Source: Sternotherus odoratus
Taxonomy: Eukaryota; Chordata; Testudines; Kinosternidae
Direction: 5' to 3'
Assembly (NCBI GenBank): GCA_032164245.1
Contig: JAVMKO010000010.1
Location: forward strand, 24,874,189-24,938,188
DNA: 64,000 nucleotides
Shown here: one piece after another, positions 12,008 to 23,462 of the stretch
Layout: each line of letters begins with the position of its first letter
Numbering within the stretch: the stretch's first letter is position 1
The notes under the pieces: generated by a model
Told to the model about the DNA's origin: nothing
The model's input: only the letters and a program-made list of their open reading frames with translations
The model's database searches: none
Position numbers and translations under genes: made by a program

Positions 12008-12102
12008 ATGAAGTATCAGAAATACCTGACTGTCTTGCAGATGGCCATAGGGGTGACCGCCTCCAACAGGGGCAGTCTGATGCCCTTAAAGAGGAAGCTG
12101 TG
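12008..12102 (+). CDS. Probable first coding exon of an unrecognised protein
   Basis: The ATG at 12008 opens a 95-base coding segment that ends in a consensus donor (GTGAGT at 12103). It encodes 31 codons plus two bases, starting MKYQKYLTVLQMAIGV and ending near LMPLKRKL. The last two bases (TG) join the first G of the exon at 21837 to give Trp, so the splice phase fits exactly. The reading frame would stop at a TGA spanning the donor if it were not spliced, which also argues for an exon end here. The preceding bases (GACGGCAAA) give a purine at -3, acceptable for initiation. The N-terminus has a short hydrophobic stretch (LTVLQMAIGV) but is too weak for a confident signal peptide. I do not recognise the family; this could be an alternative first exon of a larger gene. 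Confidence 0.68.
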
Positions 12103-13989
12103 GTGAGTAGGCACAAAATGGGCAGGAGACAGCCAGGTTGCTGCCGGGCGCTGCATGCAGGGTGATGGGGGAGCCGGCTGAACCTTGCACTTTGTCACAC
12201 ACATTGCTTTGTTACTGGGGTTGGGGTCTGGGCTGAGATGAATAAACAGTGCATCCTGTGCAAAGCGAAAGGACTCATGTCGGACCTACCACTGCCAGGC
12301 ATGTATTGCTGTTTTATTGCAGAAATTATGGACCTATTTACAAACAAATCAGGAAATAATTTTAAAAGGGACCTCAGATGTTTCACAGAAAACACCACAA
12401 TGGAAAGGTCATGACGAATTATTTGTCAATAGTATTTAAAAAATCAAAGACAAAAAATCATTATGTTCAGCCTTTTGTTGAAGGAACTGTCCATTCACCC
12501 GCTGCAGTTTTCTTTTGTGAAAACGTCTTGATTTTAGGAAGCACCCAACTGTAAGCTTCTCCTTGGTTCAAAAGTGTAATTCGCAGGATAATAAATGTTT
12601 TCAGAAAGAAACAACAAACAGTTTGTCAAAACAAGATAATGGCAGCTTCTTCAGAAAGGTGGAGGGGTAGTTACAAGGAAGGTCTATTATAGGCTACAAC
12701 AACGCTGCATATTATAGCAATGGTAGTCTGATTGCATATTCCTTTGATTGTTTTATAGTTGCTTCTTTTATCTGTAGTATGAATAAATCCTGACTTTGAA
12801 ATGCCAACCCACTATTTTCTTGACAGGTGTGAATCTCAAAAAGGGTGGTGCAATATCTAAATATAATATTATACTTTTAATTTCAAAATATACTTATTTT
12901 TTCTTTGACACATTTCCAGTGGGTTTTGTGCGTACTGATTAGTGAGCTAAACTGATTTTCTAACTGAACTGACAATATGTTAAGAAAAATAATAGTACTG
13001 TAAAACTGCAATGTGGGTGAGTAGGACACCAGGAAGCATATGGCATTGCAAGATCCAGTTACTCTTTTGTCTTGTAAGGGACCACTGTTAGCTTGATTGA
13101 AGCAGTAGGGTGCATGTTATTATCAGTACAAATTATTAAGGAGAAAATCTACCTGGCTGCAAAGCCAGTTTTTCTGGGTAAAACATCTTGGATCTTGAAT
13201 TGCATTTGCACTTTAAGAAAAAATATCTTCATAAGATTGAGAATGAGACTTGAGCAGTAGTGTTCTTCTGGTTTCCTATCACCATGGCCATGGGTCACAG
13301 TGAAAGAGTGTAAAATGTCTGAGAAAGAAGTGCTAAGACATGCTGTTTAATAATGAGGTAGCTTCAAAATGAACGGTTATCAGAAACAGCATCCTGTGAC
13401 AGCACATATTTTATATCTTCTATGGATCTTGGCATTATTTTATTTTGTCCTTATTCTCACATGATCATCCAGAGCAGGCAATGTCAAGGAAATACGCAAA
13501 ATAGGGAAGCAGAACAAAATTGATATAGGCCAACTTCATTAGATAAACATTTTACTTGATTTAAGCTTCCTTTAATGACTGTTTTCCAAAATATACCTTG
13601 CTATATTTGTTTCATAGTTTACCTTTTTATTTCATTGCAGAAAATGTAAAATTTAGAAAACTAATTTAACATTCTGGTATTTTAAAAAGTCACTTAGGTT
13701 TATGTGAAGTATATCTAATAATCTTTCTATCATGAATAGTGAACCTTACTATAATGTTTATAGAAAATAACATTATTTTACTAACCAAATTTGGGGAAAA
13801 CATATTCTTGTGAACTGTAAAACACAAAATCAAGCAGTTTCCTTGGAAAAAATATTCTTTCATGTAGTTATATTTGATTATCCTAAGAAACCCCACTTTT
13901 GTACTGTATACAGTGGTTTGGGTTTGATTATGTCAGAAGCATAAAGTGCTACTACCTATACTCTTTACCCAGCAATGTCATTTCTTTCT

Positions 13990-14590
13990 TAGTCCACGAA
14001 AGCTCATGATCCCTAAGATCTTTAGTCTATAACAGGGGTCTCAAACTCAAATGACCATGAGGGCCGCATGAGGACTAGTGCACTGGCCCGAGGGCCGCAC
14101 CACTGACACACACACATACCCTCGCTGCCCCGGCTCTGCCCCCACTCCACCCCTTCCATGAGGACTAGTGCACTGGCCCGAGGGCCGCACCACTGACTCA
14201 CACCCTGCCCTCGCTGCCCCGGCTCCGCCCCCACTCCACCCCTTCCAAGAGGTCCCACTCCTGCCCCACCTCCTCCTCTGAGCACGCAGCTCCCCATTCC
14301 CTCCTGGAAAGCGCTAGGCACCACCAACAGCTGTTTGGCAAACAAAGCAAGAGCAATATAGGAAGTCCAGAGCTAGAAACACGCGCGGCCCAGCCAGGCA
14401 GCAGAGAAGCCTCCACTTCTGGCCCCTCCATCCTGCAAACTGCTATGGGGGAACCGGGGGGGGAGGAGGGGCGCCAGGAAGCTTGGCGGGCCGCAGGGAA
14501 GGGCTTTGCGGGCCGCATGTGGCCCCCGGGCTGCATGTTTGAGACCCCTGGTCTATAAGGTGCTACAAGACTCTTTATTTCTTTTAACTT
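13990..14590 (+). mobile_element. Penelope-like tail split by a hAT insertion
   Basis: The segment up to 14032 (CCACGAAAGCTCATGATCCC, then TTAGTCTATAA) and from 14559 (GGTGCTACAAGACTC) read as one continuous Penelope-like 3' tail when the hAT element and one 8-bp duplicate are removed. The host fragment is therefore older than its hAT guest. Confidence 0.75.
14033..14550. mobile_element. Non-autonomous hAT element, 518 bp, GC-rich core
   Basis: The ends CAGGGGTCTCAAACTC and GTTTGAGACCCCTG are inverted repeats. Exact 8-bp target duplications GTCTATAA lie at 14025-14032 and 14551-14558. The core carries GGGCCGC blocks and an internal 90-bp duplication (ATGAGGACTAGTGCACTGGC at 14068 and 14158). 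Open frames on the minus strand are compositional. Confidence 0.9.
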
Positions 14591-16679
14591 TACTGATAGT
14601 ATATACTGTATACAGCAATGTATACTTTCATTTACTTCAGTGAGAAGTAGATCAGCCCTAAATTTTCTAGTTTTATGGTGAAGTTTCCTCCTTTCCGAGG
14701 GACAAGTAAGACAATATAGTTGGTCCTAAATGAGGAACAAACATTTGTTTGTTGAAAAAAAAAATGCAATGTATCCAATGTCATTTCAGTTAGATTGTTG
14801 ATGGACTGGGTGAAAGGATCGGACAAAAACATGATGCTTTTTCCTATGCAAGAATTTGTGCCAGTTACTTAAATCCTTACATTTTACATCTTTAGATTAG
14901 TGTTTCAAATTGTTATCTCCCTATTAGTGGTTGACATAGTACTATGGGTTTCAACTTTGCATTAGGAGCTTGAGTAGAGTCCATATGAGATTCTCTTTGT
15001 GGGTATGTGTCTGTGGGTGAAATAGTAATTTCCACTACTTTTAAAGGTATGCTTATGGGGTATTTTGTAATTTAGATTTTATTGTGATTTAAGTTTATTT
15101 TTTTCAAGTCATGCATTACATAAAGCTTAGTTTTTGTGAAATAAATATATTAATTTTATTACATAAACCAATGCAATATATTACAAAAATGCAAAGCAAA
15201 AGATATATTTCATTACCATATGTCATCAATAGTCTCTAACCTGATGTACAGAAAGAAAATGTATAAATCAGATTAGTTTATACTTTTAATATGATCAAAT
15301 GGTAGCATATTTTTCAAGTTTATAAAAATGAGAATTTCAGTATTCTTTTTTGCCCAGGCAGATTCAGAAGTTGATTTATATGTTAGTACATACTGTAAGT
15401 GCAAGCAAAATAAATCATTTGATAAAAAAGGTTTAAAATATTTATCTTTTGTTTGTGGAGATAATCCACCTGAATCCTACTGAATGAAAATGAAAAAGGT
15501 AGCAGCAATTGTTTATTTCTTTATAGAGCATCTGCCACTCTGATTTTCTCTCACTTCCCTCCCCCCCCCCACCAATAAAAATTGTAAATCCTGTTCTTCT
15601 GTGAAACACAAAAAAGCACAGATACAAGATCAAAACAAAAAAGATGGATGCTGGATAACTCATGGGATGGGTAATCGGCTATAGAAACTTTCATCTCTAG
15701 GATGCCAGTTCAAACCAAATCTATGTTACGATTGTCTGACAGTTGTTTCCATCTGATACCTATTTAATCAGCTATATTAAGTGAGTCAGATGTTCTCAGT
15801 GTTATTCCCAGGTGACAAAACTACCATCGCACTTGGCAGTAGTTAGCAGAAAAACTAAAAAGTAACTAAACTCTTTCCTAAGAGAGGCCCCTCTGTCCAG
15901 GTCGGAGCTGAGGCAGTGTGGGAAGCTTGCAGTACTGCTGCCTGTGTTTCACCTGTTTTGTGAATAAAGGCCTTCACTTCCCAAGTTGTCAGCTGGCACA
16001 TTTTATGAGAATTTGAAATTTACTTTATATAAAGTAAACTATTATTTGCTACATTACAGTTAAAATTATGGTTGCATATGTGCACTTTTAAGACTTTCTG
16101 GTAGAACTACTGTTTTCAAATTTGAAATAGGATTGTAGGTTTGTAGAAGTGTGGATCATTTATTTTGACATTGAACCTTGGGTATATCAGCTGTTAAAGA
16201 ACAGAACTAAGAATTTGAGATGTGGTAACCACACACAGAAAATTATGTCAGTCTCTTTAACCTTGGTAAGACAATCCAGGATTTTTACTGTCAACATCAG
16301 CTGATAGTTGTGTTGGTTTTTTCTTTTTCTTTTTCTTTTTTAAGGTAGAGTGCAGCATGAATTAACACACCTGATAAATTACTTAGGGAAAATAAACTAA
16401 TGATGTGTAAGCATCTTAAAACAGTAGGCAAAAGTCAATATTTACTGAAATCCCAATACCTGAAAGCTAAATGTATTGTAAAATAGATGATGTCATGTAA
16501 TTAATACATGTAATTTCCTACCAAATTGGGAGTAAGGTTTTAATGTAGACTTTAAAAGCCTTTCAATGGAGAGACAATTTCTGTAAGAAATATATGTGAA
16601 ATCAGGAGAGGATTTTAGTGAGAAAAATAAATCAAAGTCTGTGAGAGTTCTAAAACAATCTTCCATTTTCTTTGTTTGG

Positions 16680-16745
16680 TCTTGATCCTGCTCCCAGTTA
16701 AATCAGTGTAGGAACTTCTGTTGACTTCAGTGGTGCAGGAATGAA
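16680..16745. repeat. Old interspersed repeat fragment with GATCCTGCTCCC / GGTGCAGGA
   Basis: The blocks TTGATCCTGCTCCCA, TGTTGACTTCAGTGG and GCAGGAATG form a weak palindrome of a recurrent old family. Confidence 0.4.
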
Positions 16746-17019
16746 CTCTTTGCAAGAAGATTCAGAAAACAAGATATTAGATTCTGTCAATTGTATTGAG
16801 ATTATTATGGCAATTGTTAAGACAGATGTGGGTAGTGTAGTCTTGTACATGTTTTGTGGTTGTCTGAGGTGACCCATAGTTTAAAGAGAAATATGTAATG
16901 TATCAGATTGAAGAAATTACAGGTAGACTGCTTCCATTAGGTCATTTTCTGCCTGCTCCCTTGTTTGGGGCTATTATTAACAAGACGTGTGGTTAACTGG
17001 GACTTCATGATTCATTTAG

Positions 17020-17165
17020 GGCTTGATCATGTCAGTGCTGAACATTCTGGTCCCAGTCCAGCATAGCACTTAAGAATCTACTTAATTTCAACCATGGTTG
17101 TTTAATTGAAGTCAATGGGAAGCTATTCACATGTTTAACGTTCCGTACATGCATAAGCGCTTTTC
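17020..17165. repeat. Old palindromic repeat fragment
   Basis: The blocks AGGGCTTGATCATGTCAGTG, AGCACTTAAGAAT, TTGAAGTCAATGGGAAGC and ATGCATAAGCGCTTTT form a diverged palindrome with sequences related to those near 4730 and 31200. Confidence 0.4.
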
Positions 17166-17190
17166 TGTATTAGAATGTTCAACATCTTGA

Positions 17191-17310
17191 AGAGCAAGAT
17201 TAAGCCTTTATTGAAGGATGCATGTGATGTCATGGCAAGCATGTGAGGAAGTTTGTACAGTAGCAGCTGCCTGCACAATGCCTGGCTCTAATTAATGTTA
17301 TTAGCCTTTT
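17191..17310 (+). repeat. Direct duplication, copy A
   Basis: The segment with GCAAGATTAAGCCTTTATTG, GTGAGGAAGTTTG and CTGCACAATGCCTGGCTCTA recurs at 17838-17956, about 647 bp downstream. Confidence 0.85.
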
Positions 17311-17837
17311 TTTTGTGAAAATCAAATTGGCCCTATCACTTATCATTTAAAAACAAATACTACTACAATATAGAATGGCTTTCAAGTCTTCTCAGGGTGA
17401 TGAGTAGGAATTTATCTTAGCTCTTCCTGTCTTTTCTTGATATCAATAGGTACAATGATCATGTTCATCTGAGTCCTGCTAACATCATCACTTTTTTTTT
17501 TTTTTTAGCAGTGGGGAAGCTTCGCTTCCAATGTCAAGCTACTAAAGTTTCAATTATTCATACTATAGTCAGAAAACATATAAGCCCTATCCACTTAAGA
17601 TTCTGAATTTTCAATTTTTTTTCTGTTCTGGCATTGCTTATTGTGAAAATATTCAGTTACTGTGTGACCTTCAACTGAACATTTACTGTAGTGACTTTAA
17701 ATATTGCTTTACAGAGGCGCATCAGTAGGAATATACACAAAATGTGAAAATGTAAATGTCTTTATTCCATACTTTTCTGAGTGAACTGTAACCACCAATA
17801 AAAGAAATAACATTTACATTGTTCAAAACCTTGCAGG

Positions 17838-17985
17838 GCAAGATTAAGCCTTTATTGAAGGATACATGTGGTGTTATGGCAAACGTGTGAGGAAGTTTGC
17901 ACAGCAGCAACTGCCTGCACAATGCCTGGCTCTAATAAATGTTATTAGTCTTTATTGAAGGATTCATGTGGTCTTATGGCTGAAG
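17838..17985 (+). repeat. Direct duplication, copy B, plus partial third copy
   Basis: About 120 bases match copy A with scattered substitutions. Immediately after GTTATTAGTC, the TTTATTGAAGGATTCATGTG block starts again, a partial third copy. This suggests unequal exchange or template slippage. Confidence 0.85.
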
Positions 17986-18349
17986 TTGTCTCTTGGTAGA
18001 TGGATTATTTGTGAGTCAGTGATGTTTGATATCTTGTTAGGTTAGCAGATTTGCCAATAAGTGAATGGAACAAGATTCCTAAAATATATTGCATACTTGA
18101 ATTTAGTTTCTAGAAAAATAATTTAGGTAGATTTACAAAGATACATTTTCTGATCATTGTGAATAAAATTTAAGATAGTATCCCATCAGGGACTAGGCAA
18201 TGTCAAAGTAAAAAAGACTGTTTTTGTGAGTAAGGATTATGGATGCTAAGTGAGGTTTGCATGTTCAAATTGAGATTTTCAGATTAGTCAGCATTTACAC
18301 AGCATAATTTTTCAAAAGTTACTAGTTTGATTTTTCAGTACCATAGGGT

Positions 18350-18530
18350 GCCCAACCTGAGCCTCATAAAAAGGACTGATTTTCAGGAAATACCAAATAC
18401 TCTCTCTGAAAATCAGGCCTGTTCAAGGTATTTCAAATGGGGTGCCCAAAATCACTAATCACTTCTGAAAATCTTGACAATTTCTAATGTGTCTAAATCC
18501 ACTAGACTGCTTTGAAAATCTCTTCCTCGG
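18350..18530. repeat. Old interspersed repeat, unassigned
   Basis: The blocks GGGTGCCCAACCTGAGCC, GACTGATTTTCAGG and GGGTGCCCAAAATCAC, then CTTCTGAAAATCTTGAC, are shared in part with 1380-1495. The family is not named. Confidence 0.4.
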
Positions 18531-19019
18531 GCCCTAACAAAAGAGCCCTTAAACTAGCAATACTACAGTAATGTACTCACATTTTTTTAACAAAGACAAA
18601 AATTTAACACAAATTTTCCCCCTTTAACTTTTGATAAATCCCATATGCCAGAGATAAATGTGTTTAAAGACAGATTACATCATTTGTTTGTTTTTCTAGT
18701 TTTAAACAAAAGTGCTTTCTCATAACCAAAGGTGGAGGCAACACCATCCATCAACTTTTATTATGTTTATTTGCTGTAAATGTTTAGATTATAAATGGGT
18801 TTTCCCTCTCTTACTAGTGGAGTTGTAATTGGATATGTTTTGAGAAAAGCCAGAAGAATAGAAAGTGAAAAGGAAAGTGTTCTTGGTGTAGTGCTGCCTA
18901 TAGACAGTTATAGGGATGCTACTTTGTGAGGCTCTGGTTGTGTTAAATAATTATTCTATAAGATAACACCTACTTCATCTGGACACCTCTGATACCACAA
19001 TATATTGTTCCTGAAAAAA

Positions 19020-19945
19020 TGTACCTTCAGCCCCCCACTAAAACCTCTCCAGCACATCATCAAAGATCTACAACCTATCCTAAAGGACAATCCCTCACTC
19101 TCACAGAACTTGGGAGATAGGCCAGTCCTTGCTTACAGATAGCCCCCCAACCTGAAGCAAATACTCACCAGCAATCACAGACCACACAATAAAAACACTA
19201 TCCCAGGAATTTATTGTTGCAACAAAGCTCATTACCAACTCTGTCCACATATCTATTCAAGGGACACCATTATAAGACCTAATCACATCAGCCACATCAT
19301 CAGAGGCTCCTTTAGTTGCACATCTACCAATGTGATATATGCCATCATGTGTCAGCAATGCCTCTCTGCCATGTACATTGGCTAAAACAGACAGTCTCTA
19401 CGCAAAAGAATAAATGGACACAAATCAGACGTCAAGAATTATAACATTCAAAAAACAGTCAGAGAACAGTTCGACCTCCCTGGACACACAGTTACAGACC
19501 TAAAAGTCACAATTTTCAACAAAAAAACCTTCAAAAACAGACTCCAATGAAAAACTGCAGAACTGGAATTAATTTGCAAACTGGACACCATTAAATTAGG
19601 CTTGAATAAAGACTGGGAGTGGATTGGTCCTTACACAAACTAAAACTATTTCCCCATGCTAATTTTTCCTCCTACTGTTACTCACACCTTCTTGTCAACT
19701 GATTGAAATGGGCCATCCTGATTATCAATACACACGTTTTTTTCTCCTTCTGATAATACCCCACCTTAATTGATTTGTCTCATTAGAGTTGGCATGGCAA
19801 CCCCCATTTCTTCATGTTCTCTTAGATACATATCTTTCTACTGTATTTTCCACTCCATGCATCTGAAGTGGGTTTTAGCCCACAAAAGCTTATGCCCAAA
19901 TACATAGTCTCTAAGGTGCCACAAATACTCCTTGTTCTTTTTAGC
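19020..19945 (+). mobile_element. Penelope-like retroelement, 3' half
   Basis: The + strand reads a broken RT C-terminal linker (RPVLAYR, then PPNLKQIL) followed by a GIY-YIG endonuclease region, with HISHIIRGSFSC, TNVIYAIMCQQC, AMYIG and SLRKRINGHKSD. The C-terminal tail includes FDLPGHTVTDLKV. Stops interrupt it, including one just after AMYIG where an acidic residue is usual, so it is dead. The 3' part ends in CATCTGAAGTGGGTTTTAGC, CCACAAAAGCTTATG and AAGGTGCCACAAATACTCC. This copy anchors the identification of the other tail fragments in the window. Confidence 0.82.
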
Positions 19946-20238
19946 CATTTAAATGTATAGCAAAGGGGCTTAGCATAGGTGTTTTTAAAATATAAACTAG
20001 ATCTCAAAAATAGTGCACATCACCCGTTTAAAATATTTTATCATTATATAAGGAAGGAGGGAATTAAGACAAAAGTATTCAGCATTAAATTGACTTCTCT
20101 GGAGGTGAACATGAAAATTTATTAGCTACCCTTAAAATAACAAATTATAACTATTTTAGCCTGAAGAAGAAATGTCTAAACTCATCTAAAACACACATGT
20201 TTCCAGCTTGGCTCTGCAGCCTTTTCCAACTAACAATA

Positions 20239-20268
20239 CTAAATAAAATAAAATAAAATAAAAATTAC
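20239..20268. repeat. AAAAT pentanucleotide microsatellite
   Basis: About five AAAAT units in tandem followed by an AT-rich stretch. Confidence 0.8.
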
Positions 20269-20699
20269 ATTTTCAAGGGGAATAACAATACACTGTATGT
20301 AATAAATTCTATGAACCAAACAACTACACATAACTCAGTAATATTTACAACTGTTTTTATTTAAATGATGTAATGGATATGAAAATTTAAAAGATCTCTA
20401 TTCACATATCAGTTTCTTTGTAATTATTTCCTTTCCCTCCCCACAAAACAAATGCCTCTCTGTCGTAAGCAGGAGCTGGGATTTATTTCCCCCTAATCAA
20501 GAAGTCCAGCAGCAGAAGCCACACAGAGTCCATGAGCATATTTTTTCCCCACTGAGGGGGGGGCCAAGCTTAAGGAGTCCAATGGAAACAATCTTATTTT
20601 GAATATCAGCACAATCTACTGTGAGCAGCATCTCATTTTCATGATTCGTGGGTGTCGAGCTTGAAAAAGAACTCCAACCTTTTTTCCCCAATCCCACTC

Positions 20700-20815
20700 A
20701 TGAGCAGAGCACTTAAGCACATGATAAATACACTAATTCCAAACAAATTAACTAAAAGTTAAGCAAACACATAAGTGCTTTTTTGAATAGGTATCTTAAT
20801 AATTGACTGTACAGG
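20700..20815. repeat. Old palindromic repeat fragment
   Basis: The blocks AGAGCACTTAAGCACATG and AAAGTTAAGCAAACACATAA, then GTGCTTTTTTGAATAGG, are inverted with respect to each other. They match the family near 31200. Confidence 0.4.
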
Positions 20816-20984
20816 GAAAACGACAAACTGACTACCCAAAGCGCTGTCAAATGCAAAAAGTAACTGAAAATTTTCTCAGCTATATTAATCCTTGATGCCA
20901 TTTGTAACTCTAATTGGAAAAACATTTTTAGACATATGAATGTTCATGTTAAGTCTTTTTAATGTTGTAGACTGAAGAGCTCTG

Positions 20985-21065
20985 TGTACCTGAAAAGGTT
21001 TTCTCTTTCACCAACAGACGTTGGTCCAATAAAAGATATTACCTAACTCACCTTGTCCTAGTTAT
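20985..21065 (+). mobile_element. Penelope-like tail fragment, second subfamily
   Basis: The segment CTCTTTCACCAACAGACGTT, GGTCCAATAAAAGATATTAC and CACCTTGTCC matches, in the opposite orientation, the first part of the copy at 53538 and both ends of 61008-61180. Confidence 0.55.
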
Positions 21066-21836
21066 TAAAGTGCCCTCTTCTTTTTTGGTCCATTTCTGAT
21101 TATGTCTTTTAATTTCCTTTTCCAAAACTTTGTCAGGTTGACTAGTGGTTTACCTCACATTTCAAAACTTGACCTCACACAGGATTTAACACATTTGGCT
21201 AACTGTTAAACAGGTTAGTTTAAAGTCATTAACAGCTCCCAACAAGCAACTTGAAATGTGAATCACTTTTTCATAGTACTGTACTCCAGTTGCAGATTCA
21301 GTTTAGATTACCTGTATGTTAATTGACTTTGTAAGTGTAGCTCAAATGTATTTTCCTAATCTATTATCTTTATAATCTATTAGATTCCATTAATTTCAAA
21401 ATCCATTTGTAGTGGCAGAGTCATTAACATTCACAAAATGGAAAAGGTTAGAAAGACAATGGTATGCACACATATCTGTCAAATCTGTCAAAGTGAATGA
21501 GAGCCGTGATCCTCTATCAGAGGGCTGAATTTTCCTCAAAATTGTCAGAGAAAGAAATTCTATTAAGATCCATTTCATTTTTATGACAGCATTTAATAAA
21601 AGGTATTATTCTATTTATTATAAGTATCTCTATGGCACCCATTATGTTACCATCTAAAAGCTTTAATTATTGTTTAGCATTGACAATGTGTGTGGTGCTT
21701 ATTGGGTGAAAACTTGGTTTTCTAGTAAGACTCATTATTTGTTTAGATTTACACTGTTAGTGCCTTACAATATATTTTCATTTAAACATGTTTGAGATTT
21801 CTGAAAATCTTATACATTATTGTTTTTATTTGGCAG

Positions 21837-21969
21837 GGTAACTCCATCATCTGAAAATCCAAATGGTGCTACTTGTAGCGTGAGTCAAGGAAAACCTTCT
21901 TTAAGAAGAATAAAAGGGAGAATACATAGAAGCAAAAGTCTTGATAGCATTGATTTCTGTGAGTTCAAT
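21837..21969 (+). CDS. Second coding exon of the unrecognised protein
   Basis: A T-rich tract followed by GGCAG (AG at 21835-21836) forms an acceptor, and GTAAGT at 21970 forms a strong donor. The 133-base exon is open in the frame set by the upstream exon, and 95 + 133 = 228 bases makes exactly 76 codons, so it ends on a codon boundary. The peptide runs from VTPSSENPNGATC through a basic stretch (LRRIKGRIHRSKSLDSIDF). The RSKSLD part resembles a basophilic-kinase or 14-3-3-type phosphosite; that is inference from motif shape only. No structured domain is visible. Codon content and balanced splice signals in an otherwise AT-rich, stop-rich region make this a credible exon. The continuing protein must lie beyond the window. 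Confidence 0.75.
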
Positions 21970-22939
21970 GTAAGTATATATATCTATTGCATTTATCCTA
22001 GCTGAAGTTTCTGAGAACCCTTGATATCAATGGAGGAGGATGGTTAAGGTTTGTCCTTTTTTTGGTTTATTAGATTTGACACATTTGTTAAAATTCAAGA
22101 GGTTATTATATTAAAACTTTGTGATGTTACAAGCCAAACCCTGTGCTGGAGGGTTTTTGCAGCATAGCTGTTGCTTATATAATTAGTGATCAACAATTAC
22201 ATTTGATTTTTTGAGAAATCATAAGTATTACAAATTAAAATATCAAATTTCAACATTGTTTCCCAAAATATTAGACATATGTGGAAGTGGAGGCAAAGTA
22301 ATGTTGGCATATGTAAATCTATGTGATTATTAACACATTTCCAAACAGGTAAAAATGCAAGATGTTTTAGGATTGGATTTTCATATTTAGAGTTGGGAAG
22401 TTGTATTCATAAAAAAAGCATATGATTTCAACAGAAGTTACTTAATAGTGTCCATAGTGTATGAATACTATGTAGCTCTAGAGAAAAGAAATATTTTTAA
22501 AATGTGCACATATGTATATAACATCCAATATAGAAAGAGAGCCAATAACTTCTACTTTAATTAAGCGGTACTTATACTGTTATTTGGTTCTTCTTGACTG
22601 GAGTATTAGATCTTCTGATTGTGAAAATATAGCTTCAGCAAATTTAACATCTTACTGGTTTTAATAGACTTGAGTATCTGATGTTGAAAGGGATATCTGA
22701 AATGAGGAAATGTGAGCTTTTTTGTTGTTGTTTATTAATTATATTGATAAAGTATTGGAGTATTTCTGAATGAAGTAGAGCTCATACATGTACATATTTT
22801 AAGGAAGGCTTTTGAAAAGAGATGTCTCTTGCATTTTGCTTTGAAGATGTTAGATCTTTGATCAGCCTGATTTCCAGATAGCATGATGAATCCTGCTCTT
22901 TCAGGGCGGGGGGGTCTCCTGGACTCATTAGTGCTCCTG

Positions 22940-22971
22940 GACTTGCAGATAAGTGTCAATATCTGCAAGTC
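22940..22971. repeat. Short perfect hairpin, 12-bp stem
   Basis: GACTTGCAGATA and TATCTGCAAGTC pair perfectly around an 8-base loop. It could be chance or the centre of an old palindrome. Confidence 0.7.
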
Positions 22972-23462
22972 TTGAAGTCTTCTTCCAACTTCAACTAGCA
23001 GAAGATTAGTTTCTCATCTGAGAAGAATGGCAGACACTAATCTTGTGACCCTAGACTCTTGCCTCCACGTTAAGCTAATGTTAGGTTTGATCTATAAAGG
23101 CTTAAACGGTTTAGTTCAGGCTAGAACTCTTGTGTGCGTGATGCTGCTGTTGTGACTAGCCATAGTAGTTGACTTGCTGATCGCAAAGTGTTTCCTTTTG
23201 AGAGTTCCTTGACTTTGGAGTTCACTCACTCTCTCCACACTTTGTGGTCTAACAGATCCTTGATTTGTAACTTTCAGGATATCCTGTGATTTCAATTAAA
23301 CTAAATCAGTTCATTAAAATTCTTGGTCACTTGCTGGAATAGTGGAACTGGAGGTGAAGGGGAATCTTGGACCTTACTCTTAAATGGTCCTGGAGTCCAT
23401 GACTGGCTAAATTCTTAATGCAGGATATTTAGTAGCAAAATTAGTTAAATATTTATCTACAC

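Larger units (their letters stand above)
10980..12160 (+). promoter_or_regulatory. CpG-rich promoter and 5' UTR block of the two-exon gene
   Basis: This block is far richer in G, C and CpG than the AT-rich DNA on both sides, and it ends at the first coding exon. It holds a purine-rich upstream part with GGA and GAGGAG runs, a tandem minisatellite (11300-11520), and a CGG-rich stretch just before the ATG at 12008. That pattern fits a vertebrate CpG-island promoter with a GC-rich 5' untranslated region. No clear TATA box is placed; a TTAAAATAG stretch near 10912 is a weak candidate only. The transcription start cannot be set from sequence alone. Open frames on both strands across this block are products of repeat and GC composition and are not called as genes. 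Confidence 0.6.
12103..21836 (+). other. Intron 1 of the two-exon gene
   Basis: The GT at 12103 and AG at 21835-21836 bound about 9.7 kb of mostly AT-rich DNA. I see no further exon. The stretches 12160-13985, 14590-16670, 17960-19020 and 19950-21000 hold only AT-rich intronic sequence, simple repeats and short unassignable old repeats. Named insertions inside are a hAT element in a Penelope-like fragment (about 13990-14590), a direct duplication (17191-17956) and a Penelope-like copy (19020-19945). Confidence 0.6.

Noticed and set aside
11057..12116. Open frames of 133-210 codons around exon 1
   Set aside because: They follow G-rich minisatellite and purine runs in the CpG island; both strands are open, and none shares the splice phase of exon 2.
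16320..16345. Pyrimidine tract as splice acceptor for a further exon
   Set aside because: The sequence after it has early stops in all frames that could join exon 1.
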